A DNA stretch of 64,000 nucleotides. It comes from Paracamarosporium sp. OC-R06-R3. Its lineage: Eukaryota > Ascomycota > Dothideomycetes > Pleosporales > Didymosphaeriaceae. The notes beneath the pieces were generated by a model, which saw only the letters and a list, made by a program, of their open reading frames with translations, did not search any database and was not told the origin of the DNA. Made by a program: the position numbers and the translations under genes. Position 1 is the first letter of the stretch; each line of letters starts with the position of its first letter. Below, one piece after another: positions 1-12,006 of the stretch. The stretch spans positions 648,296-712,295 of the forward strand of contig JACVRA010000073.1 in assembly GCA_019828545.1 (NCBI GenBank), given 5' to 3'.

Positions 1-2
1 AT

Positions 3-2694
3 GGCATTCACGAAGAGCAATGCAAAAAAATCCTCTTGCAAGAAGCTCCAGAGTTGCGAGTGGTCTGCTCTCATGACATAGGCCCCACAGGCTTCTTAGA
101 GAGAGAAAATGCCACCATTCTCAACGCTGCTATTCTTCGCACAGCATCCAGAGTCACAAAAAGCTTCAAGGGGGCCATGACACGACTCAGACTTCCGTGT
201 CCATTGTACCTGTCGCAAAATGATGGAACATTGATCGAGGCTGATGCTGCCGCCGAATATCCAATCAAAACCTTTGCAAGTGGCCCTACAAATAGCATGA
301 CAGGTGCTGCATTTCTTTCTGGCTTGGACCAAAACAGATCCACCATGTCGCAAGATGACAATGCAGGCACGAATACCGAGCCGCAGGTCCTAGTTGTAGA
401 CATTGGAGGCACAACAACCGACGTCTGCGCACTTTTGCCTTCAGGATTTCCTAGACAAGCTCCCGGATTTGTCGAAGTCGGTGGCGTTAGGACCGCGTTT
501 TCCATGCCTGAAGTTGTTTCGGTTGGTCTAGGCGGCGGAAGCAAGGTTTTTGTGGATTCATCGAAAGCCAGCCCTGAAGTAACCCTCGGACCCGCATCAG
601 TTGGTCACTTTCTTCAAAAAGAGGCCAAGGTATTTGGTGGCAGCACTTTGACTTCAACGGACATTGTCATTGCTCTTGGTAAAGCGCATCTCGGAAACCC
701 AGCACTTCTGGCCGGACTTTCGCCGGAAGTGGTCGACAACGCCCGTGAAGAGATAAACAGAATGCTCGAAGCAGTAATTGAGAAAATGAAAGTGTCTGCT
801 GCGCCAGTACATATTCTTCTGGTGGGAGGCGGCTCGATTCTTGTTACAGAAGACTTGAAAGGGGTCGAAAAATGCATTAGACCTATCCACCAAGGGGCTG
901 CCAATGCTGTTGGTGCAGCGATCGCAAAGGTTTCTGGTGATATCGACACGGTCGAGCTTCTGGGTAACAGGTCCGAGAACGAAGTAGTCGAGCTGGTTTG
1001 TCAGAAAGCAATAGATCTGTCTGTGTCAAAGGGAGCGACAAGAGAACATGTCCAGGTCATGGAAATCAACAAAATGCCACTCCCATATACAGACACCAAG
1101 GCAATGCGAATACAAATCCGAGCTGTCGGCCCACTTTCAGTCCCTGATGAGCACACTCCCCCGGTGTCCCCCACGTTATCGGGTCAGAAAGAGGAATCCC
1201 ATGAGCAGGAAGGCCAGAAAATCGCAGTGCCAAACGCGTTGGATCCAACTACGAAACCTTCTCAAGGGTTAGATTTGGAACAATATCGACCACATGTGGA
1301 AGGCGGCGTCTGGTACGTTTCAGAGTCAGACCTAGAACTCATAGCAACGGGATGCGGTGTTTTGGGTACAGGCGGTGGAGGTCCGACACACCATGAATAT
1401 CTCAAAAGCTTACACGCACTTCGTACTGGTGGCAAAGGAAAAATGCGCATCATCTCACCTGAAGCGTTGAAAGACGCTGATCATTGCTACTTTGGCTCGT
1501 GGTACGGCAGCCCAAGCGTGATCAATGAGCGCATCGCTGGTGGGAACGAGATTGCTCTCGGCATAGAAGCCATGATGCAAGTCAAAGGGGGTGTGACCAT
1601 GGGCGGTATTTTTATCGATGAGATGTAAGTATCTTGCGCGTGAGCCAACCATCATACTGACCAACGACAGTGGGGGCGGAAACGGGATGAGTGCGTTCCC
1701 AACGGGCGTACATTTCGACGTCCCTGTTATCGATGGCGATGCCATGGGTAGAGCGTACCCAACCATGTATCACGGTCAGAAGATCCGAATAAAGACTTGC
1801 TTTCGCCGTTTGCTAATATGTGACCAGCTATCTTCTCCGTTTATGGTCACTCTTTGGTACCTTGCGTATTGTCCGATGCACGGGGCAATAAATCTGTGAT
1901 TATGGTAAGCCAAGCAATCAAAGTTGTGCTCGGAGTATCCCATTAATAGTCTGCCCATTATAGGATACCGACTCACCCCTACGACTCGAAAAGATGCTTC
2001 GAGCTGCGGCCGTCGAGCTCGGTTTGGCTTGCGCAGTGTGTGCTAACCCTCTCCCTGGCTCTGTTATAAAGGCTTACGGTATCCCTAATACGCTTTCATT
2101 GGCATGGTATCTTGGACGTTCGATTCATCTTGCGAGAAGATTGAAACAAAGTTACACAGATGCGATCGTAAGCCCTCCTACATCCCCAACAGTCAGATAT
2201 TCCTAATTCCGAGCCTATAGTTCAAAGTATGTGCTGGCAGAGTCCTTTTTACCGGCAAGATTGTGAATGTTGTTCGGTATATTGGCGGTGGGTACACAAT
2301 GGGGACGGTCATCATTGGGCCCGACCAGGACGCAGGGAATGAAACAAACGGTGACGTGGCTTCTAAGCAATCACATATGACCATTCCATTCCAGAATGAA
2401 TATCTATACGCCGCTTTGAGCGATTCCACAGGGTCGGAGGCATCTCAACAGGTTGTGTGCACTGTTCCGGACCTGATATCCATTCTAGGTCAGGATGGAG
2501 AGGGAATCGGATCTCAAGACCTGCGTTATGGTCTGCGCGTTAGCGTCATCTCCCTTCCAGCGCATCCACTATGGAAGACAGAAAAGGCCTTAGTGGTGGG
2601 AGGCCCTGAAGGATTCGGGTTGAAGATGCCCGTCGTCGGGGTCGACAGCAGCTTCACAAAGTCACGCAGCGTCATCGAAGAGTTTAATTGTTAG
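3..2694 (+). CDS. Hydantoinase/oxoprolinase-DUF917 fusion protein (5' end outside window)
   Basis: The open frame enters from the left edge, so the N-terminus is missing; about 827 codons are visible. Exons are <3-1624, 1671-1774, 1828-1904, 1964-2167 and 2221-2694, all with GT..AG introns and consistent phases. The first visible half is the hydantoinase A fold, with the nucleotide-binding motif VVDIGGTTTDVCAL and later the glycine-rich LLVGGGSI. From about 1270 on it is DUF917 (LEQYRPHVEGG, CGVLGTGGGG, EIGGGNGM, HAIFSVYGHSLVPC). Splicing exon 1 to exon 2 rebuilds the conserved EIGGGNG motif exactly, which supports the junction. The family opens cyclic amides in an ATP-dependent way; the substrate cannot be read from sequence. 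Cytosolic; no signal peptide is visible in the part present. Confident of family, not of substrate. Confidence 0.9.
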
Positions 2695-3957
2695 CACTGT
2701 CATAGTCAATCTAGTATGACTAACAAGTAATCATGAATCCCAAGCAGACGAAACATAGACGAGAAGGGTTGTTTTGTGCTGGGTGAATTGAAGTGAGCGG
2801 AGATAACTGGATTAGGATGAGCTAAGGTGACTAAACTGAACCTGGATTGATTTGACTTACTTTGACTTGACTTGACATGACTGGCTGGTTATGATCGTGA
2901 TGCTGAGTGCTGACGTTGAGGTGGTGCGAGGGGCCAGTACATTATCAGAGGTAGATGAGATATCAAGGTTACGGTTAAAAAGTGATGGTCTGAGAAACTA
3001 GAGGTAGAATGAACTGATATCCTATGGGTCTCAACACTTACATTCGTACCAGAAGCTGTGGCTGTTTTGCCGGAAAGGAAGGCCGAGCCCTACTACAGTG
3101 GAAGCGACGTATACCTGCCACCATTATCTCTATACGACAATCTAATGACTTCTCGTCCATAAATAGTGCCGAGGCAGAATATGTGTGTTCTGAGCTGAAG
3201 CAGTAGATGCATCCCAAGATGCGGGACATGAGTCGACTTGAGATCAGCATTTCGCACGCTTAGGATGAAAATGAACTGGTGAAGACCAAGGTAGAAGAAC
3301 TCTCTGAAACAACTGCAGCGTACTGACAATGAGTTTTCATGGGACACCGGTTCCTTATCACAGTGGTGTTTTTCATCAACTCTCCAACATTATCAGTAGA
3401 CCGGGTACCAGCTCAATTTCCGCTTCGGAACGCGAAGTGGGCAAAGAAGAGCACCATAGGTAAGGCGCCACCATCAGATGCTGCAGCCTCTTATCTGACT
3501 ATCCTCTCCGAGTTAACGGTTAAAATTCGTATCCTTAAGATGCCGTGTGCGATTCCGAATACCCCTGCATCCCACAGAACCGCTCGTACCTGTTGTCAGC
3601 CTGGAAATGGCTACTTTGGTACTAGCATGCCGAGACTGTAGCCGGCGCACCAATGAGCGTGCTAAAAATGCCACCGCCGAATCCCCGAGGAGATCCGATT
3701 GGTTTGATGACTAAGACACAATGTGGGCCCTGCGTCGACGTTGCAAACAGGATGATTACGATGCTCTATTAGAGGAGACAAGAAGAGATAGTGAACCGCT
3801 GTTTAGCTAGTGAAACGAGAAAGAAGGTTCCATAGCAATTGTAAGTAATCCCACTGCAACTCCGCTTTGATGAACTTTTGACGCTAACAGTGGCACTGTC
3901 AGCTTTCGACTACCGGGCTCTCTGCATGCCTACGACAAGTAGTGACCCAAGCCTACG
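2695..3957. other. Intergenic, no gene seen
   Basis: Only short frames without recognisable domains are present. A small run of TTGAC-type repeats lies at about 2851-2880. The right part must hold the promoter of the CorA-like gene. Confidence 0.5.
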
Positions 3958-5583
3958 ATGACACATGGATCGGTTGACGGGTCACAAACGACTTTCAGCT
4001 CGCCACTTGAGTACCGGTCCTATGTGAAGGCACTATGTTCCCGCAATTCGTCTCTAATGGGGCTCCACCACTTTCTCTCTGAGCCGAAATCTCAATCTAC
4101 CTATCGAATGTGTGCGATGGACTTTCATTTAGGTATCGATGAGCTGGTAGTAAGGCACGACTTCGATATAGGCCGGTTGAATGAAGAGATCCAAGAAGAA
4201 AAAGGCGGTCAGCCCGGTGGCCAAAAGGGATCTCAAGGGATGAGCAGTAGCAACGAAAAAGCACTCAAAGGCTGCATTGTGATTATCGAAGACCTTTCGA
4301 GAGAGATAATAGAGCTTTTAGGGTCTGTACTGAACATCGATCCATTATTCTTTGCCTTACATTTGTATACAACGCAAAGGGCGAGTTCGTATCACCAAGC
4401 CCTTGACGAAGCTACTCTACCATCACGGTTATTGGTACAAAATTATGTAAACATTTCATATCACAAAACAATCATTTCCAACACGGAAGTGCCGGTTGAG
4501 GGTAGATACCTCAGAAATACTACGATAAACCGCAAGTTGGTATTTCTTCGATCAACGAACATCGCACTGGCACAGAATTGTGCATCGGTTATACGCATTA
4601 AGAACCGGAGAGGGTCCTGGCTCGGTAAATTTCCCATAATCCTCGAGATTGATATCTCACTGACAGTAGTAGCTTTAATCCTAGTAGACCCTCCGATCAG
4701 CAACGTCTATATGACACATGATGCAGACAGGGAGATGGACAAGCTGAAGCTGCGCCATTTCCTAGGTCCGCCTCCCCAATTCTCCTTGAAAGTTGGAGAG
4801 AACGTAGAAGCGCCTTCATATGGACCTGGCATGTACGATTACCTTCAACGGTACTGGATTTGCGAACGCCCAGCATGTTTCAATCTGGAGAACCCTTCTA
4901 TCCAATCGCTCGCATACTACCCATTACGCATCGTAGCAACAGAGTGGATGAAATATATTGGTGTGATGCAGAAATCTCTGAAACAGTACGAATGTAATCA
5001 TGATCAGCTGCCTACGCTCTCAACCGACAAGTTTAATAGGGATCTTCAGGAGTTGCAGAGTTGGAGGCGTCGCACGCTGTTATCACAAGCCAAGATTAAA
5101 TCGGTCTTGTGCTCTCTGTCACCACGATATCGCGGCGTGGGAAAGTCGAAACACGACCTGGAGTATCTTAGCAAAGGTTTCGAGCACATACATGAGAGCA
5201 TAGATGCTATTGATCGACGTCTAGAAAGTATGCTCTCTGTCTTCCTAAGTTCTGTTCAAATCGCGGATGCGCGACGTTCCTTTGCTGAGACGGCAGATAT
5301 CAGTCGCCTGACTATTCTCGCACTGATATTTGTTCCATTGACGTTCGTCTCAAGTCTGTTTAGTATGAACACTGAGTTTCAGCCTGGGAGTCACAACTTC
5401 TGGGTTTATTTCACAGTTGCTATTCCTATAACAGGTCTGGTTGTGCTTATTGCGAGACCACCGGTCGCTTTAGCAAGGAAAGCAGTAGAGTTTATGAAGG
5501 AGAGATACCAGAGGTCGCTCGTGAGGTGGCGTACTAAGGCAAGAAGCGAATCAATCGTGGGAGAGTTGCCCACGAATAGTTGA
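3958..5583 (+). CDS. CorA-like divalent-cation channel family membrane protein
   Basis: An uninterrupted 541-residue frame. The last 110 residues carry the CorA layout: a long helical region, then two membrane segments (about LTILALIFVPLTFVSSLF and FTVAIPITGLVVLIA) separated by a short loop. The signature GMN at the end of TM1 reads SMN here (SLFSMNTEF), a change that is common in fungal CorA-like proteins of unknown function and may alter or abolish Mg2+ selectivity. The N-terminal 400 residues are soluble and not recognised. The ATG at 3958 is the first in frame; no upstream exon was found. No paired transporter or regulator lies beside it. Family call confident, transport function uncertain. 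Confidence 0.8.
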   Translation: MTHGSVDGSQTTFSSPLEYRSYVKALCSRNSSLMGLHHFLSEPKSQSTYRMCAMDFHLGIDELVVRHDFDIGRLNEEIQEEKGGQPGGQKGSQGMSSSNEKALKGCIVIIEDLSREIIELLGSVLNIDPLFFALHLYTTQRASSYHQALDEATLPSRLLVQNYVNISYHKTIISNTEVPVEGRYLRNTTINRKLVFLRSTNIALAQNCASVIRIKNRRGSWLGKFPIILEIDISLTVVALILVDPPISNVYMTHDADREMDKLKLRHFLGPPPQFSLKVGENVEAPSYGPGMYDYLQRYWICERPACFNLENPSIQSLAYYPLRIVATEWMKYIGVMQKSLKQYECNHDQLPTLSTDKFNRDLQELQSWRRRTLLSQAKIKSVLCSLSPRYRGVGKSKHDLEYLSKGFEHIHESIDAIDRRLESMLSVFLSSVQIADARRSFAETADISRLTILALIFVPLTFVSSLFSMNTEFQPGSHNFWVYFTVAIPITGLVVLIARPPVALARKAVEFMKERYQRSLVRWRTKARSESIVGELPTNS

Positions 5584-6221
5584 TGTAATGAGCCATGGTC
5601 CGTAGGTTTTGAAGCAGGGTCCTTTGATTATCCACTATATGTACATGATTGAAACATCGCATCAACTCACCATTGTAGGATTGGTGTCGAACGTGGAGGT
5701 TCGAGAGTAAATTTAACATGGAGCATTATGTAGGACGCCAACATCCGCAAAGAAGGCAGTTCACTGAATGTGGATGATCCTGCCCAAAAAACGAGGCAAA
5801 CATGTCGGCACGCAGTGGTTTGGGTTATGTCACGGTCAACAACCGTTTCGATAGTGATACTTTTGACTACTCATGTAAGACACATCAGATTATCAAGGAA
5901 TACATGGCAGCCAATAGCCACGGAGAGGACGTGCGGTCCTCGATTTGAAGGCATTTGTAAGAGCTAAGTATACTAGCTGTAAGCGCTAGACGAGAAGAGA
6001 ACTAACCGAGGGCAAGAGCGATCCCCGCTATCGCCTCTGCAGCCAGGCTTTGCCCCCACCAACAATCTCATGCAAAATCACATTCACTACCTTGCTCGAA
6101 CTTTTGCTCTGAGAAGTCGCGCATTAAACGCCAATCAGCCAATTCTTACGTGAATTCACATTTCACTTTGATGGATAAGACTCCTTCTCTACGCTATTAA
6201 AAAAAAAGACTTTCTGGTACC
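5584..6221. other. Intergenic, promoter of HET gene
   Basis: No coding frame with recognisable content. An A-run at 6201-6208 lies just before the HET start codon. Confidence 0.5.
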
Positions 6222-8251
6222 ATGACTGGTCAACCGTATGTGTACAAGCCGTTGACGTCTTTGACACACGTTCGACGGCTTCAATGTGTCGACCATGAAC
6301 CTTCCGATGGACTCCATTTTCGCATCGCAGAATTTGACCAGGATGACTCATCTGCACAGCCATATTACTGCCTGTCATATACGTGGGGAAATCCCATAGA
6401 ATGTGAAGCGGACCCAGACGCGCAGGATGAATGGTCGGATTCATTCCAAATATACCTCTGCGAATCCGATGGAAAGGGTTGGAAGACCATTAATGTCACC
6501 AAAAATCTTTACGAATTTCTATGCGAGTTCTCGGCAACGGAAGTGTCATCACAGATATCATGGATATGGATCGATGCCGTTTGCATAAACCAGGATGATC
6601 CTGTAGAGCGTGCGGATCAAGTCTCATTGATGCGCAAGATTTATCATTCATGCGCTGAACTAATAATATGGCTCGGAAGAGAAGGCGAGGAGACGAAATT
6701 CATCTCAGTACGTAGACTTGACCCCATTAACTTTGCATCCGATCCCAGAGTGTAACCTATTATTAGGCATTAGTTGAGATCGCCGCAAACATCTCTGCCG
6801 ATGTTTACTCTCATCACTATAAGTCGATGGAGACTGACTTCTCACTCGCCAACTTGTTGCACATATGTCGCGACCTGACTACTTACGGCCTCCCAGAAGC
6901 AACAGATAAAGTATACAAAATCCTTACGACCTTTTTACGACGATCATGGTTTCACCGCATTTGGACTATGCAGGAAGCTATGCTACCGTCCAAAGGACAA
7001 GTTTGGTGTGGAACTTTTCGTATCACTGATATGGACTCGTTCTCTAGATTAGCTTTGATAGCACGTGGATACATTGACGCAACGCCGTTGCCACAGTGGG
7101 GATACACATGGTCTACTGTTTCAGCGCTAGATTATCTCCACAACTTCCTGTTCGCTGGCCTTCCAGGTGACGAGAGCCTTCCTTTTCTTGGTGGAGGAAG
7201 GGCTTTCAGCGCGTTGAAATGCTTGTATTATTCCAGGGCAAAAATGTGTGCAGTCCCCCACGATCACATCTACGCAACACTGGGGCTGCAACAGGAGCAG
7301 CTCGTCCAAGCTGACTACCAAATTCCGATAAGAGAATTGTTTACTAAAGTCACGCTGCACCCAAGCATAAGTCGTTTCGCTTTCGAAAACGCAGGCATTG
7401 GGTCATATGCTGGGTTAGGCGGTTCTCGTCGCACAATTGACTTGCCCTCCTGGGTGCCGGATTGGAGTTCACCTCTGAACCCGCGAGCTTGGTCTCACCG
7501 TCACCCACGAGGTATTTACAGCGCCGGAGGTAATCACGAGGAAGATTTCACGATGGTACCCTTGGAAAACGAAGTAATTCGTGTCGCAGGCTTTCATGAA
7601 GACGAGGTAGTGTTCCTCGGGGGTCACGGCTCTCCTATACAACCATCAAGCTTGCTCTCGTGTTTGCAGCTCCTGTACGCATCGTCTAACGATTCTTACA
7701 ACACCTTCAGCAAGGAGAACATGGTAGAAAGACTGGCGCGCACGTTGACCATCGACCTAAAGGAGGCGGGATCCAAGAGACATACGACTGAAACGTTGAG
7801 ATCGGGATTTCGAGGTTACGTTATTGGCGAACTAGCTACGTACCTCTCAGACAATGATGGTAACGACAAAGAATGGGAAGCAGTGCGATCAACTCTAGAT
7901 GCCCTACTAGAGCGCGATCAAAGCGCGGTGGGCTTTCTACCTACCTGGAAGGAAACTGAAAAGACGGCAAGTTTCGTACTACGAGGCGTATTCGACGGCT
8001 ATGGCCAGGCTTTGGCTGGTAACTTCCACTCTAGACGATTTTTCATCACGGCTAAGGGTCGGATGGGTATCGCAGCTGACATCACGGAAATAGGAGATGC
8101 TATCATGATTGTAGAGCAGTGCGAGTACCCGCTAACGATGAGGAAAGGACGTGAGGGTCACTGGCAGCTGGTCAGCCAGGCATTTGTTGAAGACATTATG
8201 CACGGGGAAGCGTTAAAAGGAAACACTTTTGAAAATATTGATATTGAATAG
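6222..8251 (+). CDS. Heterokaryon-incompatibility (HET) domain protein
   Basis: Two exons, 6222-6707 and 6767-8251, joined by a 59-bp GT..AG intron at a codon boundary give 656 residues. The HET domain begins near residue 47 with YYCLSYTWG, followed by the second hallmark WIWIDAVCINQDD near 107-119 and WLGRE. Further conserved pieces follow in exon 2 (RRSWFHRIWTMQEAML and DHIYATLGL). HET proteins trigger cell death or defence reactions when non-self partners meet in a fused cell. No NACHT, WD40 or TPR partner domain is visible, so this is the stand-alone type. The C-terminal third (FVLRGVFDGYGQA, RMGIAADITEIGD) resembles the usual HET tail. Confidence 0.92.
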
Positions 8252-8342
8252 GGGAGGGCCAACGAGTCACGTCCACGCCAGTACTAGGCAGAATGGTGAA
8301 GTTGGCCGCATTAGAGTTTCGTTGCTGCCTATCTTCAAACTT

Positions 8343-9431
8343 TTATCGCCAATATGTGGGAGCTTCTCCTCTAGTCCGTTCCCATGCTCTATCCAACGCG
8401 TCTACAACCTCTTGAGGTAGCTCACCTTTCTCGCACGCCTCAACATTCTGTACTAGTTGTTCGAATCTGCTGACACCCAATACTATCCCGTCATCTCCGC
8501 CTTTGTTCTTCATTTTGAGTTCACTGTGATGCACGCACCATCGCAATGCGATCTCGATAAGTGGAATGCCGTACTTTTGAGCCACTGGCTCGACAATGGC
8601 CAAGGCTTCTATCGTGCTCGGCTTGAAGTACCGGCTTCGATAAAGTTCTCCCAGAGGATTCGCAGAGCTGAAACGTCCGAAATCAGGCTGTTCTAGTGTG
8701 GAATATTTTCCTGAGAATAGTCCAGCGGCAAGCGGGTTGTAGATGACCAAGGATATGCCAAATTTCCGTAGGCACGGTACGAGTTCTGATTCTACTGCGC
8801 GCGCTACCCAGGTGTCAGAGTCACGGTAACACCAGAAACATACAAGCAATGACTCACTGATAGTGTTATACATTCCCTGATAGATTGTGGGTTTGACGAA
8901 TCCTCTAAATACAAGTCAGCCTCTCACGCGAAAGTTCACAATGTGCGGGAGGTACCACCTTCGCTCGCAGATCCCTACCATCTCTGCCACCTCCCATGCA
9001 GCAAAGTTGCTCAAGCCCAGTCGCTTGAACTTTCCTTCTCTATGCAGCGCATCGCAAGCCTCTAGTGTAGTCTCGTAGGGTGTCGCCCGATCCGGCGCAT
9101 GAAGATACATGATATCAGCGCATTTCGTATTCAGCCTTTTCAGACAGCCCTCCCACTTCTCTCTAAGCGTATCTGGTGCATGGTCCCCAGGAGTAGTCGG
9201 ATAGACCTTAGACGCGATAGAGAATCCTCGTTTCTCGAATTCTACGTCTCGGGTAAAACCCTCCTGGAGACCACCGACATAGATGCCTGCTGTGTCAAGC
9301 TCGGTGTAGCCTTTACCAGAGAGGTAGTCAAGGCATTGCTTGTATTCATCTAGTGAGGTTATGCGTGCTCCCTTCTCAGCTGAGGGCCCGATCGTCATCG
9401 TCCCCAGGATAAGCCGATTCGCGCTAGTCAT
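8343..9431 (-). CDS. Aldo/keto reductase, AKR7 (aflatoxin-aldehyde reductase)-like
   Basis: Three exons on the minus strand, 9431-8959, 8904-8858 and 8803-8343, give 326 residues. Splicing rebuilds the diagnostic GMYNTITRAVESELVP stretch, which supports the 47-bp middle exon. The catalytic tetrad pattern is visible: LDTAGIY (Asp and Tyr), IASKVYP (Lys) and YLHAPD (His). The start MTSANRLILGTM is chosen because the Met 22 codons upstream lacks family similarity. NADPH-dependent reduction of aldehydes or ketones in the cytosol is expected. It is convergent with the HET gene (92 bp apart) and divergent from the dehydrogenase-like gene at 9941, so the latter two share a 509-bp upstream region. 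Confidence 0.92.
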
Positions 9432-9940
9432 TATGAACAAGTGTTTTCGTGAACGAAGGTTCAGAACTGGGTGGAAGGTCTGTATCCAAGTTCTCAAAGT
9501 AGAAAGCTTGAGAAGTTGCGAACTTGCTACGCGCGCCGAGGTGATGCCTTAGTATACCTTGTGCACGCTCTACTTAATCTATTAACCGTCCATAACCCGA
9601 AGTCGGTTGACGAGCCAGCGATATGACAGGCGCCGCGGCGAGAATACCGAACGGGTCGCATGGTGGAATTCTGTGGAGTCGAACTCGGCACGAGCGGTAG
9701 CCGCTTCGGGTAGCCTATTCCGAATTCATGGTGCCAAGTGAAGCCTCGTCAATTGATGTGATTGGCTGACGTTCGTCGATCACATATGAACAGCGGAATA
9801 GTAAGCAGACGATCACTATCTGTACTCGTGGAACTAAATTCAAGAGATGGACATAGCATTCATCTTAGTTCTGGATACTGTGCTCTCACGCCAGTCTTTA
9901 CGGCTTCACTACAAATTTACTGTTTTATTGACCGATCACA
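9432..9940. promoter_or_regulatory. Shared upstream region between divergent AKR and dehydrogenase genes
   Basis: A 509-bp stretch between two outward-facing start codons. No coding content was recognised. Co-regulation of the two oxidoreductases is possible but is inferred only from arrangement. Confidence 0.4.
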
Positions 9941-11972
9941 ATGGACCATGTAGCATTCGCAGGGCTAGGAGCCATGGGCTTCGGCATGGCCACGAACTTG
10001 CATCGCAAAGGAATCAAGGTTGTTGCCTACGACTTGAACTCCAACGCACTTGAACGCTTCGCAGCACAAGGGGGTTCTGTAGCCAGCACCCTCCAGGAGG
10101 CAGCCACTGGGTGTCGCAAATTCCTTGTAATGGTGGCTACACCAGCACAAGCAACTAGCGTCATTTTCGGCGGAGAGTCAGGCAGTCGAGTATACGAATG
10201 TCTTGGTGCTGGTGCAGTATTGTGTATCTTCAGCACATTACCTCCAGCCTATGTGGAAGAAGTGATTCAAAAGTTAGAGGCTGTTGGTAGGAGCGATATA
10301 CAGCTGCTAGAAGCACCTGTTTCAGGTGGAGCCGTCGGGGCAGAAGCCGGGACGTTGAGCGTGGGTCGCGAATCTTTGGTCTGTTTCAGTGGAAGCGGGC
10401 TTACTGACAGTGAGCCAGATCATGATCGGTGGCCGGAAACAAGCCGTCGACGACATCACAGCAGAATTGGAAGCTGTTTCATCACCTGGTCGAATCTTCC
10501 ACTGCGGAAAGATCGGTTCAGCGAGCACGTTGAAGATGTATGTCATTCTCTCTTGTATAAAGTCCTTTGATGCTGATTTCTCACAGGATCAATCAGCATC
10601 TAGCGGGCATACACATTGTATCAGCTGCCGAAATTCTATCGTTTGCTAAAGCTGTCGGACTGTCACCACGAGAAACATATTCGATCATCAAGTCGAGCAG
10701 CGCTACAAGTTGGATATTCGGAGATAGAGGCTTATCCATGATCGAAGCGAACTGGGCTCCAAGATCGGCGGTCTCCATCTTTATCAAAGATCTGGTAAGC
10801 AAGCAACTTGAGCAGAAGGGAGAATGCTCCACTAATGAATAAAAGGGAATTGTGAACGAAGCTGCCGATGCAACCTCCTACCCGTGTCCTCTAGCCTTGG
10901 TTGCGTACCAGAGTTTCCTCGAGCGTGCCGTGCGTGGCTACGGGGCGGATGACGACGCGAGTGTAGTGTGCAATTACGAGGACATCATCCAGAAAAGGGT
11001 TTGCGATGAACCGATCATAGAAACGACGCTACCAACGCCACCCACAGATGAGAAGCCCATGTTGCATGGTGAGATAAATTGTATAGCCGTGCTCCCAGAA
11101 AAGATGCCAGCCGTTGGGAACCTTGAGCAAAGAAGAACAGCAGCTGGAAGGACCGCTGCTTCATTGTTTTGGCGATACTCCGAAGGACAGCCGCATGAAC
11201 TCGTTGGCACACCATTTGACGAGCTGCCTGATGGGAGTGTGGTAGTTATCTTAGGGTTTACAAATTACAGGAAAGCAGAAGAGATTCTAGCAGCCATGTC
11301 GTCCAAGTGGCAAAACCTTCAGTTCGCGGACGGACACTTCGTACGCTACACCCATACTAAGGGATGTTCCCAGGTAAGCAAGACGGGGCGTGAATAGCGA
11401 GGATTGAAATGGTGCTGACAGATTGCTCATGTAGCTACTTCTCGGAACAAACAATACGACTGCAATAGGCACAGTCACACGACTCATGGCGCCTAGTGTT
11501 GTTGTTGTTCCTGTGGCTGGACCTCTAGGCGCTGCTACCGGTATGAGCCAGGCGATACGACTTGGTGAGCTCATTCATGTGGCAGCAGCAGCAGAGTGTT
11601 ATGGGCTGGCTGTCGCAATGGGAGTCTCCGTAGATCTCGTATATAAACTTATTGGCGGGGCTGCTGGAGCCAGCCACCAATTCAACGAATGGTTTCCTGC
11701 GATGATTCGTCAGGATTACGCACTGGAAGGATCAAAAGACAATTCGTCCATCTCAAATGCTGTAAATGATTTGGTAGGTAGCTGTTCTTCCCTCCTTGGA
11801 CATCAGGGCTGACGAATCTTAGGCTTCTTTGCAGTCGGTGTGCGCATCACTAGGATTTCCGGCTCGGCTTCTTGGAGCCGCACACTCGCTGTTCAAGTCG
11901 GTGAACCGGTCGAGTGTCCGAGATCAGATGTCTCCTGCTTCTCTCGCTGGTTTCTGGAATCTTTCAAAATAG
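9941..11972 (+). CDS. Tandem 6PGDH/3-hydroxyisobutyrate dehydrogenase-like protein
   Basis: Six exons: 9941-10360, 10419-10537, 10587-10794, 10846-11373, 11435-11773 and 11823-11972 (the last acceptor could instead be 12 bp later). This gives 587 residues. The N-terminal half is a full beta-hydroxyacid dehydrogenase: NAD(P)-binding AFAGLGAMGFGMA, substrate motif EAPVSGGAVGAEAGTLS running across intron 1 into IMIGG, and the helix KMINQHLAGIHI with the catalytic-lysine-type segment. The second half repeats the pattern in divergent form: a weak Rossmann part (LPDGSVVVILGF), then VVVVPVAGPLGAATG and QAIRLGELIHVAAAAECYGLA. The second Rossmann segment lacks a clear GxGxxG. The product probably oxidises a beta-hydroxyacid; the substrate is unknown. 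Neighbouring regulator and MFS carrier suggest uptake and catabolism of an organic acid. Confidence 0.88.
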
Positions 11973-12006
11973 TCTTCATAGGGACACGGTGTTTCTCCCA
12001 AGTCCT

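Noticed and set aside
10361..10418. Frameshift in the tandem dehydrogenase after GTLS
   Set aside because: A 58-bp intron ending at CCAG rebuilds GTLSIMIGG exactly; no frameshift is needed.
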